Assembly: GCF_937770335.1 (NCBI RefSeq)
Contig: NZ_CALJHY010000014.1
Coordinates: 1-64,000, forward strand
Reading direction: 5' to 3'
Origin: an uncultured Glaciecola sp.
Lineage (GTDB): Bacteria; Pseudomonadota; Gammaproteobacteria; Enterobacterales; Alteromonadaceae
Length of the DNA: 64,000 bases
In this document: one piece after another, positions 20,102 to 29,223 of the stretch
Layout: each line of letters begins with the position of its first letter
Numbering within the stretch: position 1 is the stretch's first letter
Notes under the pieces: generated by a model
What the model was told of the DNA's origin: nothing
Databases searched by the model: none
The model's input: only the letters and a program-made list of their open reading frames with translations
Position numbers and translations under genes: made by a program

Positions 20102-21289
20102 TTACGCGATTTCAAATAAACCTGCTGCACCCATACCGCCGCCAACACACATTGTAACAACCACGTACTTTACACCACGACGTTTACCTTCAATTAATGC
20201 ATGGCCAACGGCTCTTGCACCAGTCATTCCATAAGGATGACCGATTGAAATTGCGCCACCATTAACATTATAGATATCCGGATCAATGCCTAACTTGTCT
20301 CTGCAATATAACGCTTGGCAGGCAAAAGCTTCATTCAATTCCCACAAGCCAATATCGTTGATGCTCAGACCATGAACTTTAAGTAGCTTAGGAATGGCGT
20401 AAATTGGACCTATGCCCATTTCTTCAGGCTCATTACCCGCAACCATCATACCGCGATAAATACCCAGCGGAGCCAAGCCGCGTTTCTCTGCCATTTTTGC
20501 TTCCATGACAACACATGCAGAAGCACCATCGGACAATTGACTTGCATTGCCCCCTGTTATGCAACCGCCATCAATAACTGCCTTCAAACCTTGCAGACTT
20601 TCTAATGTTGTTGCAGGTCGGTTGCCTTCATCTTTTTCTAATCTCACTTCTTTAAATGAAACTTCTTTTGTTTCCTTATCCATAATGCCCATAGTTGAAG
20701 TCATTGGCACTATTTCGTCATCAAACTTACCGGCAGCTTGTGCTGCTGCGGTGCGTTGTTGCGACATTAATGCATATTCGTCTTGAGCTTCGCGAGAAAT
20801 ATTAAATTTCTTAGCCACATTCTCTGCCGTCAATAACATTGGCATATAAGCATTTGGAGCTTTGTCAGTAACATTCTTGTCTACACATTGGCTCACCCAT
20901 TCAAAATACTTTGCTTGGATTTCAGAAATATTTTCCTGACCACCTGCAACAACCACATCCATACCATCAACAATGACTTGTTTAGCCGCAGTAGCAATGG
21001 CCATTAAGCCCGATGAACATTGACGGTCAATCGTTTGGCCTGAAGCAGAATAAGGCAATCCAGCAGCTAAAGCAGCTAACCGAGCAACGTTGGAGCCTGC
21101 GCTACCTGCATTTAACACGGAACCAATAATCACATCATCAATTTCGCCACCATCAACACCAGAGCGCTCGACTGCGTGTTTTATTGCGTGAGCTGTCAAG
21201 GTAGGTGATTTAATATTATTGAACGCACCACGAAAGGCGCGACCAATCGGTGTGCGCGCGGTAGAGACGATTACGGCTTCTTTCATCAA
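20102..21289 (-). CDS. Acetyl-CoA C-acyltransferase (thiolase)
   Basis: A 395-residue thiolase that condenses or cleaves acyl-CoA at the beta-keto position. The nucleophilic cysteine is Cys91 in DRQCSSG. The catalytic [10 protein letters not shown] and the C-terminal [13 protein letters not shown], which carries the second cysteine, are present. [12 protein letters not shown] is also conserved. It is monocistronic, so the sequence alone does not tell whether it acts in fatty acid oxidation or in polyhydroxyalkanoate or acetoacetate metabolism. Two adjacent ATGs (21289 and 21286) are possible starts. Confidence 0.92.
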   Translation of the reverse strand: MMKEAVIVSTARTPIGRAFRGAFNNIKSPTLTAHAIKHAVERSGVDGGEIDDVIIGSVLNAGSAGSNVARLAALAAGLPYSASGQTIDRQCSSGLMAIATAAKQVIVDGMDVVVAGGQENISEIQAKYFEWVSQCVDKNVTDKAPNAYMPMLLTAENVAKKFNISREAQDEYALMSQQRTAAAQAAGKFDDEIVPMTSTMGIMDKETKEVSFKEVRLEKDEGNRPATTLESLQGLKAVIDGGCITGGNASQLSDGASACVVMEAKMAEKRGLAPLGIYRGMMVAGNEPEEMGIGPIYAIPKLLKVHGLSINDIGLWELNEAFACQALYCRDKLGIDPDIYNVNGGAISIGHPYGMTGARAVGHALIEGKRRGVKYVVVTMCVGGGMGAAGLFEIA

Positions 21290-21605
21290 AATATTCCTTC
21301 AGTTAGGTAATAACAATATGCTGGTGATAGTGATTTGGTCAATATAACCAATTCAAACTTGCACAAATAAGTAATAATAGTGCGTTGAAAGCGGATTGAT
21401 ATCAAGCCAACAGCCATTTTGCTTTTTTATGCGCAACAATACCTATTACTTATAGTCGTTCAACTTTCAATTGGCGAGATAATCAAGCAGTAAGAATAAA
21501 TGAAACTACCAAGCTTTTACTTGATCATAAGACCAATTGCGGATTTTTGTGTTGTTATGCATCAATTGACTGACACAAACATGTGTTGGAAGTAATTTTG
21601 AGCTT
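21290..21605. other. Divergent intergenic region (316 bp)
   Basis: AT-rich region between the thiolase gene (minus) and the small OB-fold protein gene (plus). It must hold both promoters. I see no coding remnant and no clear operator. Confidence 0.5.
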
Positions 21606-22037
21606 ATGAAATACGGAAGTAATATTACTGCTATTACGCCTTTCAGAACCGAACATTACGCAAAAAAATTCATTACACCATTGTTTGATGGTATTTTGAC
21701 CTCCATCGCTTCTGGCTTCGTCATCTCCGTCTTTGCGCTTGTGTTAGCTATTCCTTTTGCTGCTTACACAAGCAAGCCCTTAAGACGCGTTTTTGTAACG
21801 CACGAAGCCATCGAAAAATCCGATCTTATCGGCACCTATTGCATTGTTACCACTCAAACCGTTACCGAAACTTTTGGTCAAGCACGTGCTGAAGACGGCA
21901 TGATTTATAATGTGAGAACGGCTCCTGATCAGCAGATTGCCGGAGGCTCAAGAGTTGTATTGATCAATTTCAACAAGGATGACGACTCTTATATAGTAGT
22001 TACAGAGGCTGAACTAATGGCCATGTCATCGACATAA
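21606..22037 (+). CDS. Small membrane protein with C-terminal OB-fold (NfeD/YqiJ-like), possibly truncated
   Basis: A 143-residue protein with one strong hydrophobic segment (about residues 25-52, ending in the positive KPLRR) and a soluble C-terminal part (about 70-135) that looks like an OB-fold of the YqiJ/NfeD type: SDLIGTYCIVTTQTV, then a GQARAEDG segment, then GSRVVLINFNKDDDSYIVV. YqiJ proteins are about 200 residues with several membrane segments, so this may be a natural short form or a 5'-truncated gene. No flotillin gene (the usual partner) follows; the next sequence is gene debris. Confidence 0.5.
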   Translation: MKYGSNITAITPFRTEHYAKKFITPLFDGILTSIASGFVISVFALVLAIPFAAYTSKPLRRVFVTHEAIEKSDLIGTYCIVTTQTVTETFGQARAEDGMIYNVRTAPDQQIAGGSRVVLINFNKDDDSYIVVTEAELMAMSST

Positions 22038-22108
22038 CATAGTTAATCTATCCCTTTCTTTTTTAATTAATCCACCTTATCCAATATTTATAGTTGAAGG
22101 AGTAACTT

Positions 22109-22168
22109 ATGAGTAAAACATTAATCCTTTTTGCGCCGACCTCGGTCGGGATAACTTTCGTGACATAA
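22109..22168 (+). pseudogene. Possible remnant of the 5' end of a phosphate acetyltransferase (pta-like) gene
   Basis: A good ribosome binding site (GAAGGAG) precedes an ATG that opens a 19-residue reading frame, MSKTLILFAPTSVGITFVT, then a stop. The peptide resembles the conserved start of Pta proteins (a P-loop-like TxxVGxT segment). Downstream to about 22340 are only short open stretches in shifting frames. I read it as debris of a deleted gene, with low confidence. It could be a chance match. Confidence 0.3.
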
Positions 22169-22487
22169 TAATTGATAACATCGGCACTTATATAAGTCGC
22201 TGGGGCACTCAAGGCTATTAAACTTGATGTGCAACAGCCTGATACTAGCGGCCTGATTCGCCCAATGAATCGAGTTGCAGCGGCAATGTAATTATTAAGT
22301 AAAGGGTTGGCTGGTGACACAGAGCCGAACATTGGGAGGACTTAAAAAGTAGTGAGTACGAGCGCAATAAAACACGAAAACGGCTGAGAAGATCAAAACT
22401 AGAAAGCAGATAAAAAATAGCCAATTACTTGGCTAGCTCAGCCCGAAGGTGGCAAGCACCTGTATAGTCAGCTTATTCTAGACAAAA

Positions 22488-22510
22488 AAAACACCGCATT
22501 GCGGTGTTTT
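22488..22510 (-). terminator. Rho-independent terminator of the rpsF-rpsR-rplI operon
   Basis: A perfect 11-bp stem (AAAACACCGCA and its complement) with a 1-base centre, rich in GC at the top, is followed on the minus strand by a T-run. It lies about 45 bp after the rplI stop, which ends the ribosomal operon before dnaB. Confidence 0.85.
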
Positions 22511-22553
22511 CAATTTGTAAACTTCATCCACTAAATAGATGTTGTTTCAGCTA

Positions 22554-23006
22554 CTAAGCTTCTCGGATAATTACCAATTTTACTTGTGCCATTACTTCTG
22601 AATTCAATTGAATATCGATTTCGAATTCGCCTGTTTCACGTAATGTACCCATAGGTAATTTAACTTCTGATTTAGTAATTGCAACACCAGCAGCAGTAAC
22701 TGCATCAGCGATATCACGAGTACCAACAGAACCGAACAGCTTACCTTCGTCGCCAGCAGGAGATGCGATAGTCACTGGCTCAAGAGCAGCAAGTTTATCA
22801 GCACGTGCTTGCGCAGCAGCTAGTTGTTCAGCAATTTTAGCTTCCAACTCAGCGCGACGTTGTTCAAACTTCTCAACGTTAAGCTTAGTCGCTGGAACCG
22901 CTTTTTGATGTGGGAATAAAAAGTTACGTGCGTAACCTGATTTTACTGTGACTGTGTCACCTAGACCGCCTAAGTTGGCGACTTTGTCTAGTAGTATGAT
23001 TTCCAT
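22554..23006 (-). CDS. rplI: 50S ribosomal protein L9
   Basis: The 150-residue length and the signature [30 protein letters not shown] mark L9, which binds 23S rRNA domain V and helps frame maintenance. A long central helix (about residues 41-75, rich in Ala, Glu and Lys) joins the two globular domains, as in known L9 structures. It is last in rpsF-rpsR-rplI, 21 bp after rpsR, and a terminator follows. Confidence 0.97.
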   Translation of the reverse strand: MEIILLDKVANLGGLGDTVTVKSGYARNFLFPHQKAVPATKLNVEKFEQRRAELEAKIAEQLAAAQARADKLAALEPVTIASPAGDEGKLFGSVGTRDIADAVTAAGVAITKSEVKLPMGTLRETGEFEIDIQLNSEVMAQVKLVIIREA

Positions 23007-23027
23007 CTTGCTACCTCTTTGCCAATC

Positions 23028-23255
23028 TTATTTGTGTGAGTCTGTATACGGTAACAAAGCCAAGAAGCGCGCGCGCTTAATTGCTGTTGCTAACTGACGC
23101 TGATATTTAGCGCTAGTACCAGTAATACGGCTAGGAACAATTTTACCACTTTCAGTCACGTAGTTTTTCAACATAGGTATATCTTTATAATCGATAACTT
23201 CTGCGCCTTCAGCTGAAAAACGGCAAAATTTACGACGTCTAAAAAAACGAGCCAT
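23028..23255 (-). CDS. rpsR: 30S ribosomal protein S18
   Basis: A 75-residue basic protein of the small-subunit platform. [17 protein letters not shown] and [26 protein letters not shown] are strongly conserved in S18. The start overlaps the rpsF stop (TAATG), so the two are translationally coupled. In many gammaproteobacteria priB sits between them, and here there is no room for it. Confidence 0.97.
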   Translation of the reverse strand: MARFFRRRKFCRFSAEGAEVIDYKDIPMLKNYVTESGKIVPSRITGTSAKYQRQLATAIKRARFLALLPYTDSHK

Positions 23256-23710
23256 TATGCGTCTCCTTCTTCTGATTTAGCTTCTTCCGTTACAGCCGGT
23301 GCTTCTGTTGCAGCAGGTGTTTCTGCTGTAACTGGCGCTTCTGGTGCATCGTAAGATTTTTCATCACGTGGTGGTCTACGATCGTCACGACGTTCTTCTT
23401 TAGCCATTGGAGACTGTTCGCTCACAGCAGCTTTAGTGCGCATAACAAGGTTACGCAGAATGATGTCATTAAAACGGAAAGCAGTTTCTAGTTCTTCTAC
23501 AGCTTCAGCAGTTGCTTCGGCATTAACAAGAACATAATGAGCTTTATGGAGTTTTTCGATTGGGTAAGCCAATTGGCGGCGGCCCCAGTCTTCCATACGG
23601 TGGATTTTTCCGCCGTCTTGCTCAAGGATACCAGTATATTTTTCAATCATGCCTGGCACTTGTTCACTCTGATCAGGGTGAACCATGAATACGATTTCGT
23701 AATTACGCAT
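23255..23710 (-). CDS. rpsF: 30S ribosomal protein S6
   Basis: A 151-residue S6. The core (about residues 1-95, [21 protein letters not shown] and [10 protein letters not shown]) is followed by a long charged tail rich in Glu, Pro and Ala that includes [11 protein letters not shown]6 binds the platform as a heterodimer with S18 and is a substrate for C-terminal glutamylation in E. coli. The gene starts after TAAGGAG. The preceding leader folds into the S6:S18 regulatory motif described separately. Confidence 0.96.
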   Translation of the reverse strand: MRNYEIVFMVHPDQSEQVPGMIEKYTGILEQDGGKIHRMEDWGRRQLAYPIEKLHKAHYVLVNAEATAEAVEELETAFRFNDIILRNLVMRTKAAVSEQSPMAKEERRDDRRPPRDEKSYDAPEAPVTAETPAATEAPAVTEEAKSEEGDA

Positions 23711-23717
23711 TGTTGCT

Positions 23718-23766
23718 CCTTACGGTTGTAGTCTCGCGTAGTGAAGTCGTCTACATGGAGACAAGG
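23718..23766 (-). promoter_or_regulatory. S6:S18-binding mRNA leader upstream of rpsF
   Basis: On the minus strand the leader can pair CCTT (23763-23766) with AAGG of the Shine-Dalgarno (23718-23721), and GTCTC with GAGAC (23731-23735). The bulged strand between the two helices carries ACCG, and an inner GTAG/CTAC helix caps the structure. This matches the general plan of the known S6:S18 autoregulatory motif, in which a CCG-containing bulge is bound by the S6:S18 dimer. The fold is my reading by eye. Confidence 0.6.
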
Positions 23767-24140
23767 AACTAAGATGTTGACTTCAAGGGCGCGCATTATA
23801 CATACAGAAAGCTGTATAGACAAGTATTTTTAGCTGCTTAGATTGAGCATCATAATAAGTACGTAAATTTATAGATGTAAACTAAAACTCATCGCCTTTT
23901 AGGTGATTAATGAAGACCTAAAAAGTAACGCTCAGCCAAGCCATAATTAATAACAAAATTGAACTAAACCGCATAAACTGCGACTCACTTTTGATTTATT
24001 AGCAGCAATAAACTACTATTTTACTTGGCTAAAACAGTTAGTTTTTTTAGCGCAGTAAAACAGCGATAGCCACATTAAAGCTAAAAACGTGAGCTAACTA
24101 TCAGTATCATCACGACTTACATTCATATAGGGACTTTGTT
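23767..24140. other. Divergent intergenic region between rpsF and the VOC gene (374 bp)
   Basis: AT-rich region without open frames. It should hold the promoters of the ribosomal operon (minus) and of the VOC gene (plus). Nothing else recognised. Confidence 0.5.
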
Positions 24141-24524
24141 TTGTTAACTCATATTCATCATATAAACTTTGTAGTTGCGGATTTAAATCAAGCCATTGTT
24201 TATTTTAATAAACTCTTAGGCCAACAAGGTATTGTTGAAAGTTTGCCCGAAAGAAATGTCAAAACAGCAAGATTTGAGATTGGAGCAAGCTTATTGATAT
24301 TGGTACAGCCTATTGGCAGTGAAGGTGTCGTCGCTGATATCTTAGAGAATAAAGGCGAGGGAGTTTTTTTAATCTCCTTTGCTACCCATTCTATTGATAG
24401 AGCACTGCAAGAACTTGAGTTAACTTACACAGCTAAAAGGAAGGGCTTAGACGGCTGGCCAATTTGCGATATATCACCTCTTGAGCAATTTGGCGCAATT
24501 TTACAATTGACAGAAACGCCCTAA
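24141..24524 (+). CDS. VOC-superfamily (glyoxalase/epimerase-like) protein
   Basis: A 127-residue protein with the paired beta-alpha-beta-beta-beta pattern of the vicinal oxygen chelate fold. HIHHINFVVADLNQAIVYFNKLLG at the N-terminus and the late segment around LDGWPICDISP resemble methylmalonyl-CoA epimerase-like members, with a candidate metal ligand His near residue 8. It lies directly upstream of the sigma-54 catabolic cluster but before its promoter, so it may be a separate unit. Substrate unknown. Confidence 0.65.
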   Translation: MLTHIHHINFVVADLNQAIVYFNKLLGQQGIVESLPERNVKTARFEIGASLLILVQPIGSEGVVADILENKGEGVFLISFATHSIDRALQELELTYTAKRKGLDGWPICDISPLEQFGAILQLTETP

Positions 24525-24537
24525 AATAAATTCAATT

Positions 24538-24554
24538 TGAAATATTTTATTTCA
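24538..24554. promoter_or_regulatory. 17-bp palindrome, candidate upstream activator site
   Basis: TGAAATA-TTT-TATTTCA is a perfect inverted repeat centred 91 bp before the -24 element of the candidate sigma-54 promoter. That is the usual distance for an enhancer bound by a Fis-type HTH activator. It lies just after the VOC gene and has no T-run, so it does not look like a terminator. The assignment to the downstream activator is inference. Confidence 0.45.
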
Positions 24555-24636
24555 TAATGAAAAAACACATATCAAAATTCGCCCAACTAAAAACTTAAAC
24601 ACCTGATTAGTATAGCTTTTATATTTCTTATTTATT

Positions 24637-24652
24637 TGGCATGAACCATGCT
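24637..24652 (+). promoter_or_regulatory. Candidate sigma-54 (-24/-12) promoter
   Basis: TGGCATGAACCATGCT has the invariant GG and GC doublets at the exact spacing of the sigma-54 consensus (TGGCAC-N5-TTGCA). It lies 57 bp before the start of the activator gene, so initiation near 24664 would transcribe the activator and the genes that follow. Confidence 0.7.
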
Positions 24653-24708
24653 TTAATACTACTTGTAAACAAATCGTTAATAAGTCTTTATAAGGTTGTA
24701 ATACAGCA

Positions 24709-26580
24709 ATGTATGAAACTAGCAAAATACGCGTTTTAATATTCGGGCATAAAGAATTTAGTCAGCTATTAAGCAGTGTATTAACTGACATGGAAGATCA
24801 CGCTGAATGTCGAATAGTGGATGCTATTGTTGGTACCATCGATGAAGCAAACAAACACGTTAGTCTGTTCAATCCCGATGTAGTTATAAGTGCAGGAAGT
24901 AATGCCTCTTATTTAAAGAAGGCACTTAGCGTCCCTGTACTATCGATCCCCGTTACAGAATCTGACATTGTCTCTGCAATTTTAAAAGCGTCTACTGTGA
25001 ATAAGGACGTACACGTTATCACTTTCGATGATTACAGTAGCCTTGTTGAACTGCTTAATCAAAATACCTCTATCAATATCAAGCACCGCAAATATGAAAC
25101 AGCAGAAGAAGCAAAGCAAATCTACCAACTGTCTAAACTATCAGCCAACAACGTCGTTGTTGGCGCTAGCTTAGTTTGCGGCTTAGCCTCTCAAGATAAT
25201 ATAAAGTCGTTTTTAATTTATTCAAAAGAGTCATGCAGAGCCATCTTAAAAGAAGCGATTACAATCGGCCGTAAACAGAAAGAACAGATTCACTCGAGAG
25301 CAATTCACCGTTGGCTTAATGAAGATTCAAAAACGCCAATTTTAATGGTCGACAACTACACTAACATTCTGACCTCCAATTCAGCTGCGAAAAGTGAGTT
25401 CGCCATCGATTCTGCTAGCAAGCAAGAAATACTAGACCTTTTACATAGTAGTCAATTTACAGATATTTCTGATGGTAAATGTAGATTAAATCAAACTGAT
25501 TGGTGGTTTCATAAAGACACGATTGAAATGGTTAAGCACCAATTTGACGTATATCAGTTTTACGCTCAGACACCCAATATTCCTTCAATTCCAAAGCAAT
25601 CGAAACCAAGTCCACCTTTGGTCTACCAATCAAAAATCATGGGCGATTTAATAGAGCGCACTGATTTATATGCTCACTCCCCTAGCCATGTTTTGATTAT
25701 AGGCGAATCGGGTACTGGAAAAGAAATGATTGCCAAGCGTATTCATCAAAATAGCCAATTTACCGAGGGGCAATTCGTCGCTATTAATTGTGCTGCGATG
25801 CCTAGTGAGTTATTCGAAAGTGAGTTATTTGGGTATGTTGAAGGTTCATTTACAGGCTCAAAGCGCGGCGGGAAACATGGTCTTCTTTACGAAGCAGAAA
25901 GTGGCGTATTATTTTTAGATGAAGTAGGTGAACTAAGCCTTCCTCAACAAGCGAAGTTACTGCGCGTAATTCAAGAGAAATCATATCGCCCAATTGGGTC
26001 TCATAAGGAATTTAAATTAAATTTAAAGATTATTGCTGCAACTAATAGACCGCTTGCTGAACAAGTCAAAAATGGATTATTTAGAGACGATTTATATTAT
26101 CGGCTCAATGTATTAAGTATCAACGTTCCTTCACTTAAGGAGCGAAAAGAAGATATTGCAAATATAACCAAATCAAAATTAGTTGCCCTCAACTTTGGTC
26201 AACTGGCTTTAGAAGCGATAGAGAGCATTGCCCTCCATTTAACCCCCATATTTAAAACCTATGATTGGCCAGGCAATGTCAGAGAGCTGGAAAATATAGT
26301 AGAACGTTTATTAGTTTATTGCTCTGTTTACCCAGAAATAGATAGTAAGAAAATAACTCAATTATTGACCGAGTTAGCACCTGAATTGTTCGCTAATAAG
26401 GAGATTGAAACGGCTGGAGCGCTTGCTAAAAGTGAACATCAACTAGTGATGCAAGCAATGAATAAATTTAACGGGAACAAGGAACTCGTCGCTCAGTTTC
26501 TCGGAATAAGTCAAACCACATTATGGCGACGATTAAAACTCATTCATGAAAATAATAAAAGGGGACAACAACATGCGTAG
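24709..26580 (+). CDS. Sigma-54-dependent transcriptional activator with PrpR-type sensor domain
   Basis: A 623-residue bacterial enhancer-binding protein. An N-terminal PrpR_N-like sensory domain (about residues 5-190), a linker or degenerate PAS region (about 205-290), an AAA+ domain (about 310-540) with Walker A GESGTGKE at 332-339 and FLDEVGEL, and a Fis-type HTH at the C-terminus (FLGISQTTLWRRLK) are visible. The sigma-54-contact loop, normally GAFTGA, reads GSFTGS at 379-384. PrpR_N domains bind pathway metabolites in propionate regulators; the ligand here is probably tied to the downstream catabolic genes. The gene ends with an 8-bp overlap with the TonB receptor gene, and a candidate sigma-54 promoter precedes it, so autoactivation is likely. 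Confidence 0.88.
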   Translation: MYETSKIRVLIFGHKEFSQLLSSVLTDMEDHAECRIVDAIVGTIDEANKHVSLFNPDVVISAGSNASYLKKALSVPVLSIPVTESDIVSAILKASTVNKDVHVITFDDYSSLVELLNQNTSINIKHRKYETAEEAKQIYQLSKLSANNVVVGASLVCGLASQDNIKSFLIYSKESCRAILKEAITIGRKQKEQIHSRAIHRWLNEDSKTPILMVDNYTNILTSNSAAKSEFAIDSASKQEILDLLHSSQFTDISDGKCRLNQTDWWFHKDTIEMVKHQFDVYQFYAQTPNIPSIPKQSKPSPPLVYQSKIMGDLIERTDLYAHSPSHVLIIGESGTGKEMIAKRIHQNSQFTEGQFVAINCAAMPSELFESELFGYVEGSFTGSKRGGKHGLLYEAESGVLFLDEVGELSLPQQAKLLRVIQEKSYRPIGSHKEFKLNLKIIAATNRPLAEQVKNGLFRDDLYYRLNVLSINVPSLKERKEDIANITKSKLVALNFGQLALEAIESIALHLTPIFKTYDWPGNVRELENIVERLLVYCSVYPEIDSKKITQLLTELAPELFANKEIETAGALAKSEHQLVMQAMNKFNGNKELVAQFLGISQTTLWRRLKLIHENNKRGQQHA

Positions 26581-29143
26581 ATTTACCCAAAGTAAAATTG
26601 GAAGTGCAGTAGCTATATCTATGTTAGCTGGTTCATATGCCGTCGCAAACAGCGCGCTCGCACAGGAATCCCAAGCTTCGGAACAAGAAGACTCCATAGA
26701 AATTATTAGTATTTCGCGTAAACGACCTGAAAGTTTACAAGATGTCCCGATCGCCGTAAGCGCCTTATCCGCTAGAGACATCGAAACTGCGGGTATTGAA
26801 CGTGCTGGTGATTTTATTTCGCTGGTACCGAATGTCAATATTGTTGATACCGCCAACGTGGGAGATACTCAAGTAAACATACGCGGTATCGTGTCAACTC
26901 GGGATGCGGAGTCTACCTTTGCGTACGTAGTAGATGGCGTGTTGATGACTAATCCCAATAGTTTCAACGAAGAGCTCCTTGATATAGCGCAAATAGAAAT
27001 ACTGAAGGGCCCTCAAGGCGCTCTTTACGGGCGTAATGCTGTTGCTGGCGCTATTTTGGTAACAACAACGTTACCTAGTGAAGAGTTTGAAGGGAAAGTT
27101 AAAGTCGGTGCCGGCAATGCTGGTGTCCAGCGCATCAATGGTGTGATTAGCGGCGCACTCAATGATACTATGCGTGGCCGATTGACTGCGAGTTATAATA
27201 GTACTGATGGGCATTACGAAAATGTATTAACTGGCCAAGATGATGTTGTTGATTTCTTAGAAGACACGACTATTAAAGGCAGATTGATGTGGGATGTATC
27301 AGAGGCGCTTACGTTAGACATTCGTGCGGGAATATCAAAAGTTGAGGGCGGCGCAATTAACTTTAATGCCGTATTCGCACTTCCCTCTTTTGTAAATGCA
27401 TTTAATCAACCTGCTTATAATGCCAATGTAAATGATCATGATTTTATATTTGCTTTTAATGTTCCCGGCGAAAATAAACAAGACAGCACTGAGTTTTCTC
27501 TTAAAGCTGATTGGGACCTAGATGGCTATGATATTACCGGTGTGCTCGCGTATAACGATTTAGAGGAATATTTATTATCTGACGGCACCAGTGCCTCATT
27601 TTACGGATATGAGTTGACCCCACAATGCCAAACGGACCGAGCGACTTTAAACAACACGCCAGCAGGGTTAGGTGGCGCGGGCAGATCAGATTTATTCGGT
27701 GAGTTTTTTGCGCCCTTTGGTGTATTTCCTCCTGGTGTAGAGTTTGCAGGTGTTTATGGTCCATATACGCCAACTTCTTGTGATGGCTATCAGTATCAAG
27801 AACGCAGTCAAACCGACTTCAGTGGAGAATTGCGAGTGACCTCCGATGATAATGATGCAGAGCTGCGCTGGATAGCAGGTGTCTACTTCGCGGAAATTAA
27901 ACGTGATGTTGTCGTTGCTTATGGTGCAGACCAAGGGCAAGGTTTCCTTCGCCAAGCATACGTTCCGCCAACAGGACCAAACCCAACAGACTTGTTGTTC
28001 GATGACACCTTTGATACTTCAGTATTGTCTGCATTTGGCCAAATTGAATATGACGTCTCGGATAAGATGGAATTAGCCGTCGCTTTGCGTTATGACTATG
28101 AAGACAGAACGGTATCTAACAATGTTCCAAACGTCGCATCTTCAGGACTTAACATAAACACGATAGGACCTATAAACCCCGCATATAATGCTAATCCAGA
28201 GGGGATACCGAATAGAAGCCGATCATTTTCTCATTTTCAACCGAAAGTAACGCTAAGCTATGAACTAACCGACAATGTTAATTCTTATGCAAGTTATGGC
28301 GTTGGTTTTAGGAGTGGTGGATTTAACTCAATAGGTACTCAAGCTACTCTCGATTTTTGGTTTAATAAATCTGGCACCGGCACACCTGGTGATGCTGTGG
28401 ACGCTAAATTATTGGTAACCGATGATTACGCTAAAGAAGTAACAACCAATATTGAATTTGGTCTCAAGTCGAAATTGATGGATGGCAAAGTCAGACTTAA
28501 TGGCGCTATATTTAAAACTACCGTTGAAGATAATCAATTTTTTGAATTTTTTGCTGGCCCGTTTGGATTATTAAGAGCGGTAACAACAATCGATGAACTT
28601 TCGATTCAAGGCTTTGAGCTAGATGTTACAGCGGATATTACCGATACATTTAAAGTGTTTGGTGGAGTGGGTTTACTTGATTCAGAAATAAAGGAAAATC
28701 GTAATCGCCCTGTAACTGTTGGTAACAAAGCGCCACAATCACCTGAAACTACTTATACCTTCGGCTTCAGCTATGAGCAACCTGTCACTGATGATTACTG
28801 GTTAACTACGCGAGTTGATTATCAATACACTGGGGAAACGTTTTTTCACACACTTCAAGGTGAACAGACTCCTACTATTTGGGACTTCTTTGGCACACTT
28901 GGCGGTGGCGTTCCACCGGGTCCACATCCACAAAACTTTGATAACGCGAAACGCGAATCATACTCCACAATAAACGCTCGTATTGCGCTCGAGGCTGAAG
29001 TTTGGACCTTAGCAATTTACGGCAAAAACATTACTGATGAGCAGTATTTACAAGAAGTTATTCCTGCACCTGAATTCGGTGGTTCATTCATTCATCCTTC
29101 TGCCCGAGCAGAATACGGCGTTGAATTTACTTATAACTTCTAA
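26573..29143 (+). CDS. TonB-dependent outer-membrane receptor
   Basis: An 856-residue outer-membrane receptor. The chosen ATG at 26573 has an AAAAGGGG ribosome binding site and gives a signal peptide (about residues 1-28, ending in ANSALAQ). A plug domain (about 45-155, including NIRGIVSTRD and EILKGPQGALYGRNAVAGAI) and a 22-strand barrel ending in the typical aromatic EFTYNF follow. Sequence character is that of the TonB receptors common in marine Alteromonadales and Sphingomonadales for organic substrates rather than siderophores. It overlaps the activator gene by 8 bp (ATGCGTAG), so uptake and regulation are coupled. A hairpin follows the stop. Confidence 0.9.
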   Translation: MRRFTQSKIGSAVAISMLAGSYAVANSALAQESQASEQEDSIEIISISRKRPESLQDVPIAVSALSARDIETAGIERAGDFISLVPNVNIVDTANVGDTQVNIRGIVSTRDAESTFAYVVDGVLMTNPNSFNEELLDIAQIEILKGPQGALYGRNAVAGAILVTTTLPSEEFEGKVKVGAGNAGVQRINGVISGALNDTMRGRLTASYNSTDGHYENVLTGQDDVVDFLEDTTIKGRLMWDVSEALTLDIRAGISKVEGGAINFNAVFALPSFVNAFNQPAYNANVNDHDFIFAFNVPGENKQDSTEFSLKADWDLDGYDITGVLAYNDLEEYLLSDGTSASFYGYELTPQCQTDRATLNNTPAGLGGAGRSDLFGEFFAPFGVFPPGVEFAGVYGPYTPTSCDGYQYQERSQTDFSGELRVTSDDNDAELRWIAGVYFAEIKRDVVVAYGADQGQGFLRQAYVPPTGPNPTDLLFDDTFDTSVLSAFGQIEYDVSDKMELAVALRYDYEDRTVSNNVPNVASSGLNINTIGPINPAYNANPEGIPNRSRSFSHFQPKVTLSYELTDNVNSYASYGVGFRSGGFNSIGTQATLDFWFNKSGTGTPGDAVDAKLLVTDDYAKEVTTNIEFGLKSKLMDGKVRLNGAIFKTTVEDNQFFEFFAGPFGLLRAVTTIDELSIQGFELDVTADITDTFKVFGGVGLLDSEIKENRNRPVTVGNKAPQSPETTYTFGFSYEQPVTDDYWLTTRVDYQYTGETFFHTLQGEQTPTIWDFFGTLGGGVPPGPHPQNFDNAKRESYSTINARIALEAEVWTLAIYGKNITDEQYLQEVIPAPEFGGSFIHPSARAEYGVEFTYNF

Positions 29144-29157
29144 GCAATAGTGGATTG

Positions 29158-29189
29158 AGGCTTGAAGTGTGACTAATCACTTCAAGCCT
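29158..29189 (+). other. Intercistronic hairpin after the TonB receptor gene
   Basis: A perfect 12-bp inverted repeat (29158-29169 and 29178-29189) with an 8-nt loop lies between the receptor and the CoA-transferase genes. There is no T-run, so it looks more like an mRNA-stabilising or attenuating structure than a full terminator. It could give different expression of the receptor and the enzymes. Confidence 0.5.
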
Positions 29190-29223
29190 TGTATCCAAAG
29201 TAATGTTTGAATTGGAGAAAATC

